51,119 bases of DNA from Desulfovibrio sp. (GCF_009712225.1 NZ_WASP01000005.1:186110-237228), one strand, 5' to 3'; counted from the stretch's first letter, positions 17,915-27,125 are shown. A program made the numbers and translations. Notes: generated by a model from the sequence alone, not told the origin.

Positions 17915-18946
17915 TTGGCTGATCATCCCCAGTATAGTTGCCAGTTTGCAACCATCCATAGCGATTGGCCCTGGATGCGCCAGACAGAAGACGGCTGCGG
18001 CGGCATGGGTCGTGTCCAGTTTGCGCTTGCGCAGCAAGCCGTAGAGGCGCAGCCCAACCCCCGGCATGCTGAAATATGGCTGGTTGTTTTTGACGAAGCT
18101 CCGGCGGGATTCTGTACCACCGTACCCCGTGAGCGGCGCATCCTGTATGTTACAGAACCGCCTGAAATCAAAAAATACCCCCGCTCCTACCTTGCCCAGT
18201 TCGGCATTGTTGTTTCGCCCTATGATTTTCGCTCTGTTGAGCGCCGCAGCATGGTCATTGGCAACCCCTGCCTCAACTGGCACTTCGGGGTCAGCCGCAG
18301 CGACAGCGGCTACGTGAGCAAATTCGGCAAGCTGGACGATTTGCGCCACCTGCCAATGCCGCAGAAAACGGGCCTTGTTTCAGTGGTCTGCTCAAATAAA
18401 ACCGCCACCGAGGCCCAGCGCGCCCGCCTTGCACTGGTGGAGCTGCTCAGAGATCGGCTGGGGGACGCCCTGCATGTCTATGGTCGCGGCTTCAACCCCG
18501 TGGACGACAAAATGTCGGCCATTGCGCCCTACAAGTACCATGTGGTGCTTGAAAACAACCTGCTTCCGTACTTCTGGACAGAAAAACTCTCTGACGCATG
18601 GCTTGGCTGGTCGCTGCCGCTGTATCTTGGCGCACCCAACCTTGCTGAAGCCTGCCCATCTGCAGGCATTGTGCCCCTGCGCCCAAATGCGCCCGAAGCC
18701 AGCGTTGCGCTGGTAGTACAGGCTCTTGAATCACAATTGTGGGATATCCGGCAGGCCGAGCTGGCCCAATGCCGTGCGTGGATGCTGGAAACCACCAATG
18801 TCTTTGCCTCAGCGGTCCGCATGCTTGAAACGGCGACAGACTATCGCCGCAAGCAGCCCATGCTTGCGGTGCCAGAGCCAATTTTTGGCGTCAGCAGGGC
18901 AGATGTGGCCGCCATGCACCGCCAGGGCCGCACACAAAATCCGTAA
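17915..18946 (+). CDS. GT10-like (fucosyltransferase-type) glycosyltransferase
   Basis: A 343-residue probable glycosyltransferase of the GT10 fold. The C-terminal half shows the donor-binding pattern of alpha-1,3-fucosyltransferases: a VSVVCSNKTATEAQRARL strand-helix, HVYGRGFNPV, then YKYHVVLENN, FWTEKLSDAWL and LPLYLGAPN. The N-terminal half (FATIHSDWPWMRQT) looks like the divergent acceptor domain. The start is most likely the TTG at 17915, since GGAGG lies 5 bases upstream and it keeps the whole N-terminal strand. It heads a run with GT2 (30 bases on) and, further on, GT8, suggesting synthesis of a surface glycan. The actual sugar donor is unknown. Confidence 0.75.
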   Translation: MADHPQYSCQFATIHSDWPWMRQTEDGCGGMGRVQFALAQQAVEAQPNPRHAEIWLVVFDEAPAGFCTTVPRERRILYVTEPPEIKKYPRSYLAQFGIVVSPYDFRSVERRSMVIGNPCLNWHFGVSRSDSGYVSKFGKLDDLRHLPMPQKTGLVSVVCSNKTATEAQRARLALVELLRDRLGDALHVYGRGFNPVDDKMSAIAPYKYHVVLENNLLPYFWTEKLSDAWLGWSLPLYLGAPNLAEACPSAGIVPLRPNAPEASVALVVQALESQLWDIRQAELAQCRAWMLETTNVFASAVRMLETATDYRRKQPMLAVPEPIFGVSRADVAAMHRQGRTQNP

Positions 18947-18975
18947 CGCGTCAACTCCAAGAGCACGACACCCCC

Positions 18976-19929
18976 ATGAGCACTGTCAGGCCCGAAATAA
19001 CCGTGGCCATGCCCGCCTACAATGCCGCCGCACACCTGCGCGAGGCGGTTGATTCCATTCTCACGCAGACGTTTGAGGATTTTGAGCTGCTCGTGGTGGA
19101 CGACGGTTCCACGGATGACACCTATGCCATTGCCACGGCCATGGCTGCGGAAGACAGCCGGGTGCGCACCGAACGACTGCCAGACAACATGGGGCGTGCC
19201 ACTGCCCGCAACATGGCCCTGGGGCGGGCGCGGGGGCGTTACCTGGCCTGGATGGACGCTGATGATATCGCCTTGCCCCGCAGGCTGGAACTGCAGCGCG
19301 CCTGCCTTGAAGCGCAACCAGACACACATATTTGCGGTGGAGGCGTGGAATATTTTGGCTACTCCCAGGCGTTGGAACTCTTTCCCGAGCTACCGGAAGC
19401 CGCCCGGGCAGCGGCCCTGTTTGGCGCGCCCGTACCCAACGGGTGCTCTATGCTGCGGCTGGACGCGGTGCGCGCCTTTGGCTTACGCTATGACGCAGCG
19501 CTGGCGCGGGCAGAAGACATGGCCTTTTGGGCCGACGCCCTGCTGGCGGCTGGCCTGCGGGCCACAAACCTGCAAATTCCACTGTTGCGCTATCGTTATG
19601 CGCCTGCGCCACAGGCCCGGCAGTGGCATGTGCGCGCCCTGTTGGGCCACGTGTTTCCGGCTTTGGGCATATGCGCCAGCGGAGCTCAGGCACAGCTTCA
19701 CGCGGGCCTTGTGTACGGCGCAGCCGCCCATTCTGCCACTGCAACAGACGCGCTGGTCTGGCTCGACACGCTCTGGCAGGCATGGAAGACCCGCTACGGG
19801 CACGATGCCCACATGCAGCGGCACATTGTGGTGTTTGCGGCGCGCGTTCTGCGCGAGGTGGTCGCGCCCCAACTGGCGCAAGAGGCTGCCAGTACGCTGC
19901 AACATCTTTCCATTGCAGAACTTATGTAA
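18976..19929 (+). CDS. Family 2 glycosyltransferase
   Basis: A 317-residue GT-A-fold glycosyltransferase. It has the family opening VAMPAYNAAAHLREAVDSIL, the nucleotide-binding strand LLVVDDGSTDDT, the NMGRATARNMALG helix and the metal-binding D-x-D as WMDADD. The C-terminal 130 residues are helix-rich and carry no membrane segment I can see. It transfers a sugar from a nucleotide-sugar donor, presumably to lipopolysaccharide or another envelope glycan. It starts 30 bases after the GT10-like gene, and its transcript ends at a hairpin at 19971-19992. Confidence 0.88.
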   Translation: MSTVRPEITVAMPAYNAAAHLREAVDSILTQTFEDFELLVVDDGSTDDTYAIATAMAAEDSRVRTERLPDNMGRATARNMALGRARGRYLAWMDADDIALPRRLELQRACLEAQPDTHICGGGVEYFGYSQALELFPELPEAARAAALFGAPVPNGCSMLRLDAVRAFGLRYDAALARAEDMAFWADALLAAGLRATNLQIPLLRYRYAPAPQARQWHVRALLGHVFPALGICASGAQAQLHAGLVYGAAAHSATATDALVWLDTLWQAWKTRYGHDAHMQRHIVVFAARVLREVVAPQLAQEAASTLQHLSIAELM

Positions 19930-19970
19930 AAATAATTTGCATATCTGACAGGCTTCGTATCTATTTGTTC

Positions 19971-19992
19971 CGCGCTGTTAGCGCGTTTTTTT
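19971..19992 (+). terminator. Intrinsic terminator, or leader hairpin of the next gene
   Basis: CGCGCT and AGCGCG form a 6-bp stem around GTT, followed by seven T. It ends only about 5 bases before the GGAGG of the alcohol dehydrogenase gene. A weak promoter-like pair (TTGCAT at 19937-19942 and TCTATT at 19960-19965) lies just upstream. The hairpin may therefore act as an attenuator in that gene's leader as well as ending the glycosyltransferase transcript. Confidence 0.75.
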
Positions 19993-20008
19993 ACAGCTGG
20001 AGGACACC

Positions 20009-21184
20009 ATGCACGATTTTGTCTACTACACGCCCACAAAAATCATTTTTGGCAAAAATACAGAGCAGCAGTGCGGCGGGCTTGTCAAAGCCCACAAATG
20101 CCGCAAGGTGCTGATCCACTACGGCGGCCAGAGCGCACTACGTTCGGGCCTCGTGGACAGGATCAAGGCCTCGCTCGAGGCAGATGGGCTGGCATACGTC
20201 ACTTTGGGCGGCGTGGTGCCCAACCCCCGGCTTTCGCTGATCCGCGAGGGTATTGAACTGGCCCGTAGCGAGGGCGTGGACTTTGTGCTGGCCGTAGGCG
20301 GCGGCAGCGTTATCGACTCTGCCAAGGCTATTGCCTACGGGGCCGCCAACGAGGGCGACGTTTGGGATTTTTATATGGCCAAGCGCAAACCCGACACTTG
20401 CCTGCCCATCGGCTGCGTGGTCACCATTGCCGCAGCTGGTAGCGAAATGAGCAGCTCCACCGTGGTGACCAACGAAGAAAACGGCTTCAAGCGCAGTTTT
20501 AAGACAGACATGGCGCGCCCGGCCTTTGCCATCATGAACCCGGAACTGACCCTCACGCTGCCCGCCTTTCAGACGGCCTGCGGCTGCGTGGATATTCTCA
20601 TGCACACCATGGAGCGGTATTTTGGCCACGGCTCCAACATGGACATTACCGACAGCATCAGCGAGGGCCTCTTGCGCACGGTCATGCACCATGCCACTGT
20701 GCTGCGCGACGACCCGGCCAACTACGAATCCCGGGCCGAAGTCATGTGGGCGGGCAGCCTCTCGCACAACGGCCTCACTGGCTGCGGCTCGGACGGTGGC
20801 GACTGGGCCACGCACATGATCGAACACGAACTGAGTGGCATGTTTGACGTGGCGCACGGCGCGGGCCTTTCGGCCATATGGGGCAGCTGGGCGCGGCATG
20901 TGTTGCCGCAACGCCCCGACCGATTTGCCCTGTTTGCTGAAAGGGTCATGGGCGTTGCGCGGGCTGAGTCCGACACTGTCACCGGCTTGCGCGGCATTGA
21001 AGCCATGGAGTCCTTTTTCCGCTCGCTGAACATGCCCATTTCGCTCAAGGAGCTGGATCTCGCCCCCACAGATGCCCAGCTTGCTGAAATGGCGGAAAAA
21101 GCCCTTGTGGGCAAAAGCCATATAGGCAGTGTAAAAAAATTGCTGCCTCCCGATATCGTGGCCATATTTGCTGCCTCGCGCTAG
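20009..21184 (+). CDS. Iron-containing alcohol dehydrogenase (BdhA/YugJ-like)
   Basis: A 391-residue group III, metal-dependent alcohol dehydrogenase that should interconvert an alcohol and an aldehyde or ketone with NAD(P)H. It has the family opening FVYYTPTKIIFGKNT, the dinucleotide-binding AVGGGSVIDSAKAIAYG, TIAAAGSEMS, and the metal-binding Asp and His residues spread over CVDILMHTMERYFGH and ANDH-like MFDVAHGAGLS. It is closest in look to NADP-dependent butanol dehydrogenases. GGAGG lies upstream at the normal distance. It interrupts the glycosyltransferase group and seems to be a separate transcription unit with its own leader hairpin. The substrate is unknown. Confidence 0.9.
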   Translation: MHDFVYYTPTKIIFGKNTEQQCGGLVKAHKCRKVLIHYGGQSALRSGLVDRIKASLEADGLAYVTLGGVVPNPRLSLIREGIELARSEGVDFVLAVGGGSVIDSAKAIAYGAANEGDVWDFYMAKRKPDTCLPIGCVVTIAAAGSEMSSSTVVTNEENGFKRSFKTDMARPAFAIMNPELTLTLPAFQTACGCVDILMHTMERYFGHGSNMDITDSISEGLLRTVMHHATVLRDDPANYESRAEVMWAGSLSHNGLTGCGSDGGDWATHMIEHELSGMFDVAHGAGLSAIWGSWARHVLPQRPDRFALFAERVMGVARAESDTVTGLRGIEAMESFFRSLNMPISLKELDLAPTDAQLAEMAEKALVGKSHIGSVKKLLPPDIVAIFAASR

Positions 21185-21278
21185 GGCGCAACCTCTCTGG
21201 CCCGTTTCAGCCATGCGGATGTCTGCACTGACTGAAGCGGGCCAGCTGCATCAGTGCGCACGCAAAAGAGGAGCCTGC

Positions 21279-22289
21279 ATGCATAATGACTTTGAAGCCC
21301 GCCTTGCGGTGCGCTTTCCGCGTGCCGTGGTCATGGGCATAACGGGCAACTGGGCCTTTGCGGCGGGTACGGTGCTGCTGGCCCTGCGGCGGCATAATCC
21401 GGCCCTGAACGCAGACATCATCGTGTTTTGCGATGGAGCCTTGCCCGCAGAAGACGCCCGCATCCTGCAAGAGCTGGGCGCGCAGCTTGCGCCCTTTACG
21501 CCCGTGAATGCCGAGCTGACCGAAGAAGCCCTGTCGGTATTTTCGCCGCTCAGTCTGGCAAAGTTCCACTGCTTTGACCTGCTGCGCCAGTACGAATCGG
21601 TTGTGTGGCTTGATTCTGACATTCTGGTGCAGGATTCGCTGGAAGATCTTTTTGCCTGCGGCCCGCTGGGGCTGGCTCTGGAAGACCCGGAATTTTCGGA
21701 CCCGGCGGGGGCCAAGCCCGCCCAGATTAACCTGCACGGCCCAGTGCAGGATTTTAACGGCAGTGCGGATAACCTGAATTCCGGCGTCATCGTATTTCGC
21801 AATGACCTGCCCGAACCTGAAGTACTACGACAGATGTGCATTGATTTTGTGCGCAGGCACGGCAAGCTGCTGCGCTATCCCGATCAGGCGGCCTTTAACG
21901 CGCTGGCGCAGATGTTGTTGCGGCAAAACTCACAGTGTGTGCAGCTGCTGCCCCAGCGATTCAACGCCCATCCGCGTAACCCTGCGGCTACCTTTGCGCC
22001 GGTGGTGCACGCCTTTGGAGCCTACAAGCTGTGGAACGACGGCCTTACGGCAACGTGCTTTCCCGAGTGGCAGCGCGACTACGCCCGCTGGCAGCGCCTC
22101 GGCGGCAGCCCCTATTCCGGAACCGTGGAAAACGCGGAATTTCTTGCAGGCGGCGCATTTTCACTGCTCACGGGGCTGTGTGGTACCATAGAAAATGCCC
22201 AGGCGGCCATTGCCGACATGCAGCAAAAACTTGAAGTCGAAACACGGGTTCGCGCCCGTCTGGAAGCCGTGGTCAGCAGGCTCGGCTAG
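21279..22289 (+). CDS. Family 8 glycosyltransferase
   Basis: A 336-residue GT8-like glycosyltransferase, the family of glycogenin and LPS galactosyl- and glucosyltransferases. It has the GT-A opening VVMGITGNWAFAAGTVLLAL, the D-x-D motif in SVVWLDSDILVQ, and the acceptor-side NLNSGVIVFR and YPDQAAFNAL. The C-terminal 30 residues (IENAQAAIADMQQKLEVETR) look like a coiled coil. I set the start at 21279 because AGAGGAG lies 5-6 bases upstream; longer in-frame extensions have no such site. It probably acts with the GT10 and GT2 proteins on a surface glycan. Confidence 0.85.
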   Translation: MHNDFEARLAVRFPRAVVMGITGNWAFAAGTVLLALRRHNPALNADIIVFCDGALPAEDARILQELGAQLAPFTPVNAELTEEALSVFSPLSLAKFHCFDLLRQYESVVWLDSDILVQDSLEDLFACGPLGLALEDPEFSDPAGAKPAQINLHGPVQDFNGSADNLNSGVIVFRNDLPEPEVLRQMCIDFVRRHGKLLRYPDQAAFNALAQMLLRQNSQCVQLLPQRFNAHPRNPAATFAPVVHAFGAYKLWNDGLTATCFPEWQRDYARWQRLGGSPYSGTVENAEFLAGGAFSLLTGLCGTIENAQAAIADMQQKLEVETRVRARLEAVVSRLG

Positions 22290-22328
22290 GCTGCGGTTTT
22301 CAAATTGCGTGGCCTTGAGAGGCCCCAC

Positions 22329-22366
22329 AAAAAGCCCTTGCGATGGTTGTCGTGAGGGCTTTTTTT
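22329..22366 (+). terminator. Intrinsic terminator
   Basis: A 15-bp stem with two wobble pairs (from AAAAAGCCCT to AGGGCTTTTT) is followed by more T. It closes the GT8 gene. The 220 bases after it, up to the diguanylate cyclase start, are AT-richer and must hold that gene's promoter, but I could not pick convincing boxes. Confidence 0.85.
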
Positions 22367-22586
22367 CTTGTGTGGGGCAAGGTGTGTCGACCTGCGCAGA
22401 GCATGGCAAAAGAGGGTAGTATTTACCTAAATTTTGTTGTGATTTGTCAGGGGGCTGCATATGCCAAAAGGAAATCTGGACAATATCTAGAAAATGGTAT
22501 GGAATATTACGTATGGTTGTAGTTTTAACTGTCACAGGCTGTGTTTCTGGGTACTCTGTGCAGATTTACGCTAAAGGACCGACCAT

Positions 22587-24713
22587 ATGGCCATCAAGGA
22601 ATACCTGTTACGCAGCTTCCGCATCAAGATTCTTGCCCTGGTGATCGTTCCGCCATGTCTTTTCATTCTTTCCGTTCTGGTTGTTATCTCTGTTTTGCGC
22701 GTCCGTCTTTCCGACGATGTTCAGTCTGTACTCAGCGAACACATGAACAGCCTGTATTACAGCCTTATTACTGAGTACAGCAACGAGATCACCAGCAATG
22801 TCAACCTGCGCGTCAAGCTCATCACCAATGAGCTGAAAATTCTCGCCGGAACAGCCCAGACCTTCATTGACCTTGGCGAAGACGCCAACAGGGCTGGCGA
22901 GGTTCTGCAAGATTATTCATTCTATCATAACGATTTTGTGCACAACCAGCAGCAGAACTGGTCCAACATTACCCGTGGCGCCGCTGATATGAGCCTGAGC
23001 GTATGGAGTTACCAGCACGACCATGCGGGCAACATCAACAGAGTCACAAAAACCTATGCTTCTACCTTTGCCGCTCTCAAACCCCTTATGAACGCCATGG
23101 GGCGGCGCGGTGCGCAAAAGGGCTGGCTCTACCTGGCTGGGCCCAAGGCTGAGCCCTTCATGCTCGTGTATCCGTGGGCACAGATGCCCGCCATTTTTGA
23201 TGAAAAATACAAGGGTCACAACAGTCATAACTGGTGGGACTTTTTCTTTCCCGGCATGGTTGAGGAATGGGAAAGGTGGCTTCGGGAGCATCCGACCGAA
23301 GCTCTGTCCAGTCAGGACATGACGACCATCACGCCATTTTATGACGATGCTGGCGGCACCGGCACGATGCTTACGTTTTTTTATCCGCTTTGGACGGCAG
23401 GGCGGGACGCCAACAGCGGGGCAGTGGCCATTGATATTGGCGTAGATATGCTGGCGGGTATTGTGCACAGCGCCAAAGTCGGTCAATCGGGATTTGCCTT
23501 TATCATGTCTGACGAGGGCGAGGGGCTCAACCTCACAGGCGAGCAGAGGGACCAGTTGGGAGTGAGTGATCAGGTGGCCTGTGGTCACGGGGTTACCCGG
23601 TACAGCACAAACATATTTTGCAGCACAATTCCAGAAATAGCCTCGCTCAGGCTGCCACCACAGGATGAAGATTACAGGCTGTACACAGTGGCGGGCAGGG
23701 ACGGCGAATACTATCTGGCAGTGCACGAAATGGGGCGCGTATTGCGGTGGAACGGCAATACCACATCGCCCGCAAGGTTCTTTGTGGTGGTGGCGCTGCC
23801 AAAATCTGAAGTTTTCACCATACAGAACGTCATACAGAAGGAAATTGCCGGGGCTTCCTCCTCGGCTCTCGGCATGGCAACCATGGCAGCGTTGTTGATT
23901 GGCATGCTGACCATTATGCTGGGTATCCACCTTGTCTTGCGCTGCACCAAGCAGATGCACCTGCTGATGCGGCGCATGGATCAGCTCGGCAAGGGGGATT
24001 TTTATTCCGAAGTTCCCGTGATTGTGCAGGACGATCTGGGCAAGCTCGCCCAGATATTCAATACCATGACCGCCGACCTTGCCGCTTCGCGCGCGCAGCT
24101 GCAGAACTACGCCACAAGACTGGAAGGAATGGTGGCGGAACGCACAAAGGAACTGGATGAGGCCAACAAGCAGCTGGCAGACATCTCTCGCAAGGACGCC
24201 CTCACGGGGCTGTACAACCGCAGGCACTTTGATGAAGCCCTGCCGTTGATGTGGCGTGTGGCCAAGCGCGAGGGCAAGACCCTGTTTCTCATCATGTTTG
24301 ATGTGGATCATTTCAAGCAGTTCAACGACATCTACGGCCATCTGGCGGGCGATGAATGCCTGCGGCGCGTTGCCGCGCTGGCCACGGGCTGCGCCAACAG
24401 ACCGCAGGACATTGTGTTTCGCTATGGCGGTGAGGAGTTTGTAGTACTGCTTGTTGGTGGCGCAAATGATGCGCGGCACGTGGGCGAGTGCATACGAAAG
24501 GCCGTGGAGGATGAAAAAATTCCTCATGCAGGTGGATGCGACCCGTGGCTGACCATCAGCATTGGCATTGCCTCTGTGCACGATTTTTCCAGTACTTCAT
24601 CGGCAGATCTTCTGGCGCAGGCAGATGCGGCCCTGTACCGCAGCAAACGTGAGGGCAGAAACTGCATGTTTGAGAGCCGGAACGGTGATCTGGTGGCAGT
24701 GAAACCGGAGTAG
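22587..24713 (+). CDS. Membrane diguanylate cyclase with periplasmic sensor and HAMP
   Basis: A 708-residue enzyme that makes cyclic di-GMP from two GTP. It has a membrane helix at about 14-38, a large periplasmic sensor region (about 39-425, probably a double Cache type), a second membrane helix at about 427-450, a HAMP linker (about 451-505), a short coiled coil and a C-terminal GGDEF domain. The active-site motif is GGEEF at 614-618. RPQD lies five residues before it and fits the RxxD inhibitory site, so product inhibition is likely. DALTGLYNRRHFDEA marks the start of the domain. AAAGGA lies before the ATG. It is a single-gene unit with a terminator upstream. The ligand of the sensor is unknown. 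Confidence 0.9.
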   Translation: MAIKEYLLRSFRIKILALVIVPPCLFILSVLVVISVLRVRLSDDVQSVLSEHMNSLYYSLITEYSNEITSNVNLRVKLITNELKILAGTAQTFIDLGEDANRAGEVLQDYSFYHNDFVHNQQQNWSNITRGAADMSLSVWSYQHDHAGNINRVTKTYASTFAALKPLMNAMGRRGAQKGWLYLAGPKAEPFMLVYPWAQMPAIFDEKYKGHNSHNWWDFFFPGMVEEWERWLREHPTEALSSQDMTTITPFYDDAGGTGTMLTFFYPLWTAGRDANSGAVAIDIGVDMLAGIVHSAKVGQSGFAFIMSDEGEGLNLTGEQRDQLGVSDQVACGHGVTRYSTNIFCSTIPEIASLRLPPQDEDYRLYTVAGRDGEYYLAVHEMGRVLRWNGNTTSPARFFVVVALPKSEVFTIQNVIQKEIAGASSSALGMATMAALLIGMLTIMLGIHLVLRCTKQMHLLMRRMDQLGKGDFYSEVPVIVQDDLGKLAQIFNTMTADLAASRAQLQNYATRLEGMVAERTKELDEANKQLADISRKDALTGLYNRRHFDEALPLMWRVAKREGKTLFLIMFDVDHFKQFNDIYGHLAGDECLRRVAALATGCANRPQDIVFRYGGEEFVVLLVGGANDARHVGECIRKAVEDEKIPHAGGCDPWLTISIGIASVHDFSSTSSADLLAQADAALYRSKREGRNCMFESRNGDLVAVKPE

Positions 24714-24826
24714 AGGGCAGGTACAACCTTTCTCAGGGATGAAATAGAAAAATTCATCAAGCCGTATATTCACGGTTGATAGGCAGATGTGATTACGCTT
24801 GAGCAAAATTTTTGCGTCAGAAAACG

Positions 24827-24862
24827 AAAAAAGGTTGGGTGCAGTGTCTGCATCCAACCTTT
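24827..24862 (-). terminator. Terminator of tRNA-Arg
   Basis: Bases 24830-24844 and 24848-24862 form a 15-bp stem with one G-T pair around a 3-base loop. Read on the minus strand it is followed by TTTTTTCGTTTTC, so it ends the tRNA-Arg transcript. It may also help end the cyclase mRNA coming from the other side. Confidence 0.85.
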
Positions 24863-24871
24863 AACTTTTAA

Positions 24872-24948
<77 letters not shown>

Positions 24949-25150
24949 ATAAGAACATTTCTGATATGCTTTGTACCGGCGGCTGTCAAGGCCAGTGGAC
25001 ACGGCGCAATCCGGCCAGGTGCGCAGGCCTGGGGCGTGCATAACAGAGTCAGCTGGGGCAGGCTGCGCAGGTTTGCGCGCGGCAGCAATGTGGGATAAAA
25101 ATATGGGCAAGGGGGCACGCGCCCCAATGATTTGCAATAGTGGAGAATGC

Positions 25151-25729
25151 ATGCGCGATATACTTGTTGGGGTAAGCGGCGCCAGCGGTATGCCGCTGGC
25201 CTTGAGTCTTATGCGGCTGCTGGCGGCCATGCCCCAGGTGCGCACCCACTGCGTGGTTTCAGACGGCGCCCGGGCCGTGCTTAAGGCCGAATGCGGCGCG
25301 TCTGCCGATGTGCTCACTTCGCTGGCCCACACCGTATATGCCGCTGAAGACCTGGGCGCAGGCCCGGCCAGCGGCTCGTGGTGGCGGCGCGGCAGCGAGC
25401 CTGCTGCTATGCTGGTTGTGCCGTGTTCCATGGGTACCGTGGGCGCCATTGCCAGCGGGGCCACGCGCAATCTTGTGCACCGTGCTGCGGATGTGGCGCT
25501 GAAAGAGCGCCTGCCTCTGGTGCTTGTGACGCGCGAGAGTCCGCTCTCTGCCATCCACCTGCGCAACATGCTTGCCCTGCGAGAGGCTGGCGCGGTGGTG
25601 ATGCCGTTCTCTCCTTGTTTTTATCTGCGCCCATCGGGTGTGGACGAGCTGCTGGACCAGTTTTGCGGCCGCATCTTCGATCAGGTGGGACTTGCGCACA
25701 ACCTTGCCCGCTGGACTGGCGAGGCATAG
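25151..25729 (+). CDS. ubiX: Flavin prenyltransferase, UbiX/Pad1 family
   Basis: Attaches a dimethylallyl group to FMN to make prenyl-FMN, the cofactor of UbiD-type decarboxylases. The 192-residue protein has the flavin-binding VGVSGASGMPLAL, VVPCSMGTVGAIASG, NLVHRAADVALKERLPLVLVTRE and the MPFSPCFYLRP loop. GGAG lies about 5 bases before the ATG at 25151. No ubiD is in the window, so the user of the cofactor lies elsewhere, perhaps in menaquinone synthesis by the futalosine route or in aromatic acid metabolism. It is followed by two genes on the same strand with short gaps. Confidence 0.92.
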   Translation: MRDILVGVSGASGMPLALSLMRLLAAMPQVRTHCVVSDGARAVLKAECGASADVLTSLAHTVYAAEDLGAGPASGSWWRRGSEPAAMLVVPCSMGTVGAIASGATRNLVHRAADVALKERLPLVLVTRESPLSAIHLRNMLALREAGAVVMPFSPCFYLRPSGVDELLDQFCGRIFDQVGLAHNLARWTGEA

Positions 25730-25819
25730 CCCTGCCCTGCATGTGTGCCGTCTGCGGCCATTCCGTTTTGTGATTCCGTTTATATTCAAGTATTGCTAAA
25801 GACTTACGCTGGAGGCAGC

Positions 25820-26506
25820 ATGAGCGACATAACCTGGTTTGGACATTCGGCTTTCAAAATCAGCTCGCCTGAAGCACAGGTGGTCATTGATCCCTTTTTT
25901 GCCCCTTCTGCGGGTGTTACCGTCGACGCAGCCGGTGATGTTGATATTGTGCTTGTAACCCACGACCACGCCGACCATGTGGGCGACGCCGTTTCCCTGT
26001 GCCGCCGCACCGGCGCGCATCTTGGAGCCATAGTGGGCACTGCGTGCAAACTTGGCGAGGCGGGTGTGCCCACAGAGCAGATAATCAACGGCATAGGTTT
26101 CAACATGGGAGGCACGGTGTCCCACAAGGGCGTGGATATAACCATGACCCAGGCCTATCATTCCAGCGATTCGGGCTCTCCGGCTGGCTATATTGTGCGC
26201 ATGCCCGACGGCTTCACCGTGTACCATGCTGGCGATACCTGTATTTTCAGCGGCATGGAGCTGTGGGGCCAGCTGTACGACATTGATGTGGCCCTGTTGC
26301 CCGTGGGCGGCGTGTTTACCATGGATGCGCGCCAGGCTGCGCTGGCCTGCAAGCTGCTGCGCTGCAGGGCTGCTGTTCCCATGCACTGGGGAACATTCCC
26401 CGTGCTGGCCCAAAACGCTGCGTGCTTCAAGGTAGAACTGGAGCGCATGAAGCTCTCCTGCCGCTGTGTGGAAATGTCGCCCGGTGAAACCGTAAGCTTT
26501 GGCTGA
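25820..26506 (+). CDS. Metal-dependent hydrolase, UPF0173-like
   Basis: A 228-residue metallo-beta-lactamase-fold protein of the UPF0173/YtkL type. It opens with [11 protein letters not shown], typical of the family, and has the metal site [10 protein letters not shown], then TQAYHSS, YHAGDT and the late His of VPMHWGTFP. Length is standard. GGAGG lies 5 bases before the ATG. The natural substrate of this family is not known to me. It sits between ubiX and the Rrf2 regulator, probably in one transcript. Confidence 0.87.
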   Translation: MSDITWFGHSAFKISSPEAQVVIDPFFAPSAGVTVDAAGDVDIVLVTHDHADHVGDAVSLCRRTGAHLGAIVGTACKLGEAGVPTEQIINGIGFNMGGTVSHKGVDITMTQAYHSSDSGSPAGYIVRMPDGFTVYHAGDTCIFSGMELWGQLYDIDVALLPVGGVFTMDARQAALACKLLRCRAAVPMHWGTFPVLAQNAACFKVELERMKLSCRCVEMSPGETVSFG

Positions 26507-26574
26507 TTGCCGTCTCCAGCGCGGGGTCTGCCGGCGCTGGGGGCTGCCATTGCCAATTGCCGCAAGGATGATCA

Positions 26575-27012
26575 ATGAGCGTTTCACTCAAGTGCCAATA
26601 CGGACTGCGCGCCCTGTTTGAACTGGCCCGGCGCACGGGCAATGGTCCAACGCGCATACAGGAAATAGCCGAGTCACAGGCCATTCCGCCCCGCTTTCTC
26701 GAGAATATTCTTAACCAGCTGAGGCGTGGCGGTTTTGTGGAAAGCCGGCGCGGCAAGTCCGGGGGCTTTGTGCTGGCCCGCCCCGCAGGGCAGATAACCG
26801 CACTGGACGTCATACGCTTTCTTGACGGCCCGGTGCACCCGTTTGACTGCGAGGGCGAAAGTCCTGTGCGCAAATGTTCGCTAGGGCCAGACTGTGTATT
26901 CATGCCCCTGTGGCAGCGGGCGCGCCAGGCTCTGGAAGGCGTGTACGGCAGTACTACCCTGCAGGACCTGCTGGATGCGCAAGCGGCCAACATACCCGAT
27001 TTCAGCATTTGA
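26575..27012 (+). CDS. Rrf2-family transcription regulator
   Basis: A 145-residue winged-helix regulator. The N-terminal part SLKCQYGLRALFELARR, the recognition region AIPPRFLENILNQLRRGGFVESRRGKSGGF and the dimerisation helix are all Rrf2-like. Three cysteines (Cys92, Cys101 and Cys107, spacing C-x8-C-x5-C) lie where IscR and NsrR bind an Fe-S cluster. The gene lies directly before cysK, separated by a terminator and a candidate operator. CymR, another Rrf2 protein, controls cysteine genes in Firmicutes, so control of cysK is a fair guess. It could equally be an iron-sulfur or redox sensor acting elsewhere. Confidence 0.88.
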   Translation: MSVSLKCQYGLRALFELARRTGNGPTRIQEIAESQAIPPRFLENILNQLRRGGFVESRRGKSGGFVLARPAGQITALDVIRFLDGPVHPFDCEGESPVRKCSLGPDCVFMPLWQRARQALEGVYGSTTLQDLLDAQAANIPDFSI

Positions 27013-27016
27013 CCAC

Positions 27017-27054
27017 TTCTGCCTGCTCCCCTTGGGGACGGGCAGAATTTTTTT
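27017..27054 (+). terminator. Intrinsic terminator after the Rrf2 gene
   Basis: TTCTGCC and GGGCAGAA with an inner TCCCC/GGGGA pair form an imperfect stem, followed by seven T. It separates the Rrf2 transcript from cysK, which therefore needs its own promoter. Confidence 0.82.
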
Positions 27055-27084
27055 GCGCAGAGGGCTTGCCTTTCAGGAGTTCTG

Positions 27085-27125
27085 TTATTATCACTTAGTC
27101 AGTCGAATTAATGTAGTTAATGTCG
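27085..27125 (+). promoter_or_regulatory. Candidate cysK control region
   Basis: Between the terminator and cysK lies an AT-rich patch with the direct repeat TTAATGTAGTTAATGT at about 27108-27123. It is preceded by TTGCCT (27066-27071) and, 17 bases on, TATCAC (27089-27094), a weak promoter-like pair. The repeat would then lie just downstream of the start of transcription, a good place for repressor binding. The neighbouring Rrf2 protein is the obvious candidate to bind. Confidence 0.35.

Noticed and set aside
22917..24581. 554-codon minus-strand open frame opposite the diguanylate cyclase
   Set aside because: The plus strand carries the complete HAMP and GGDEF motifs; the antisense frame has none.
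27085..27125. cysK leader as a riboswitch (for example SAM type)
   Set aside because: The leader is short and AT-rich, with no conserved multi-stem layout that I can recognise.
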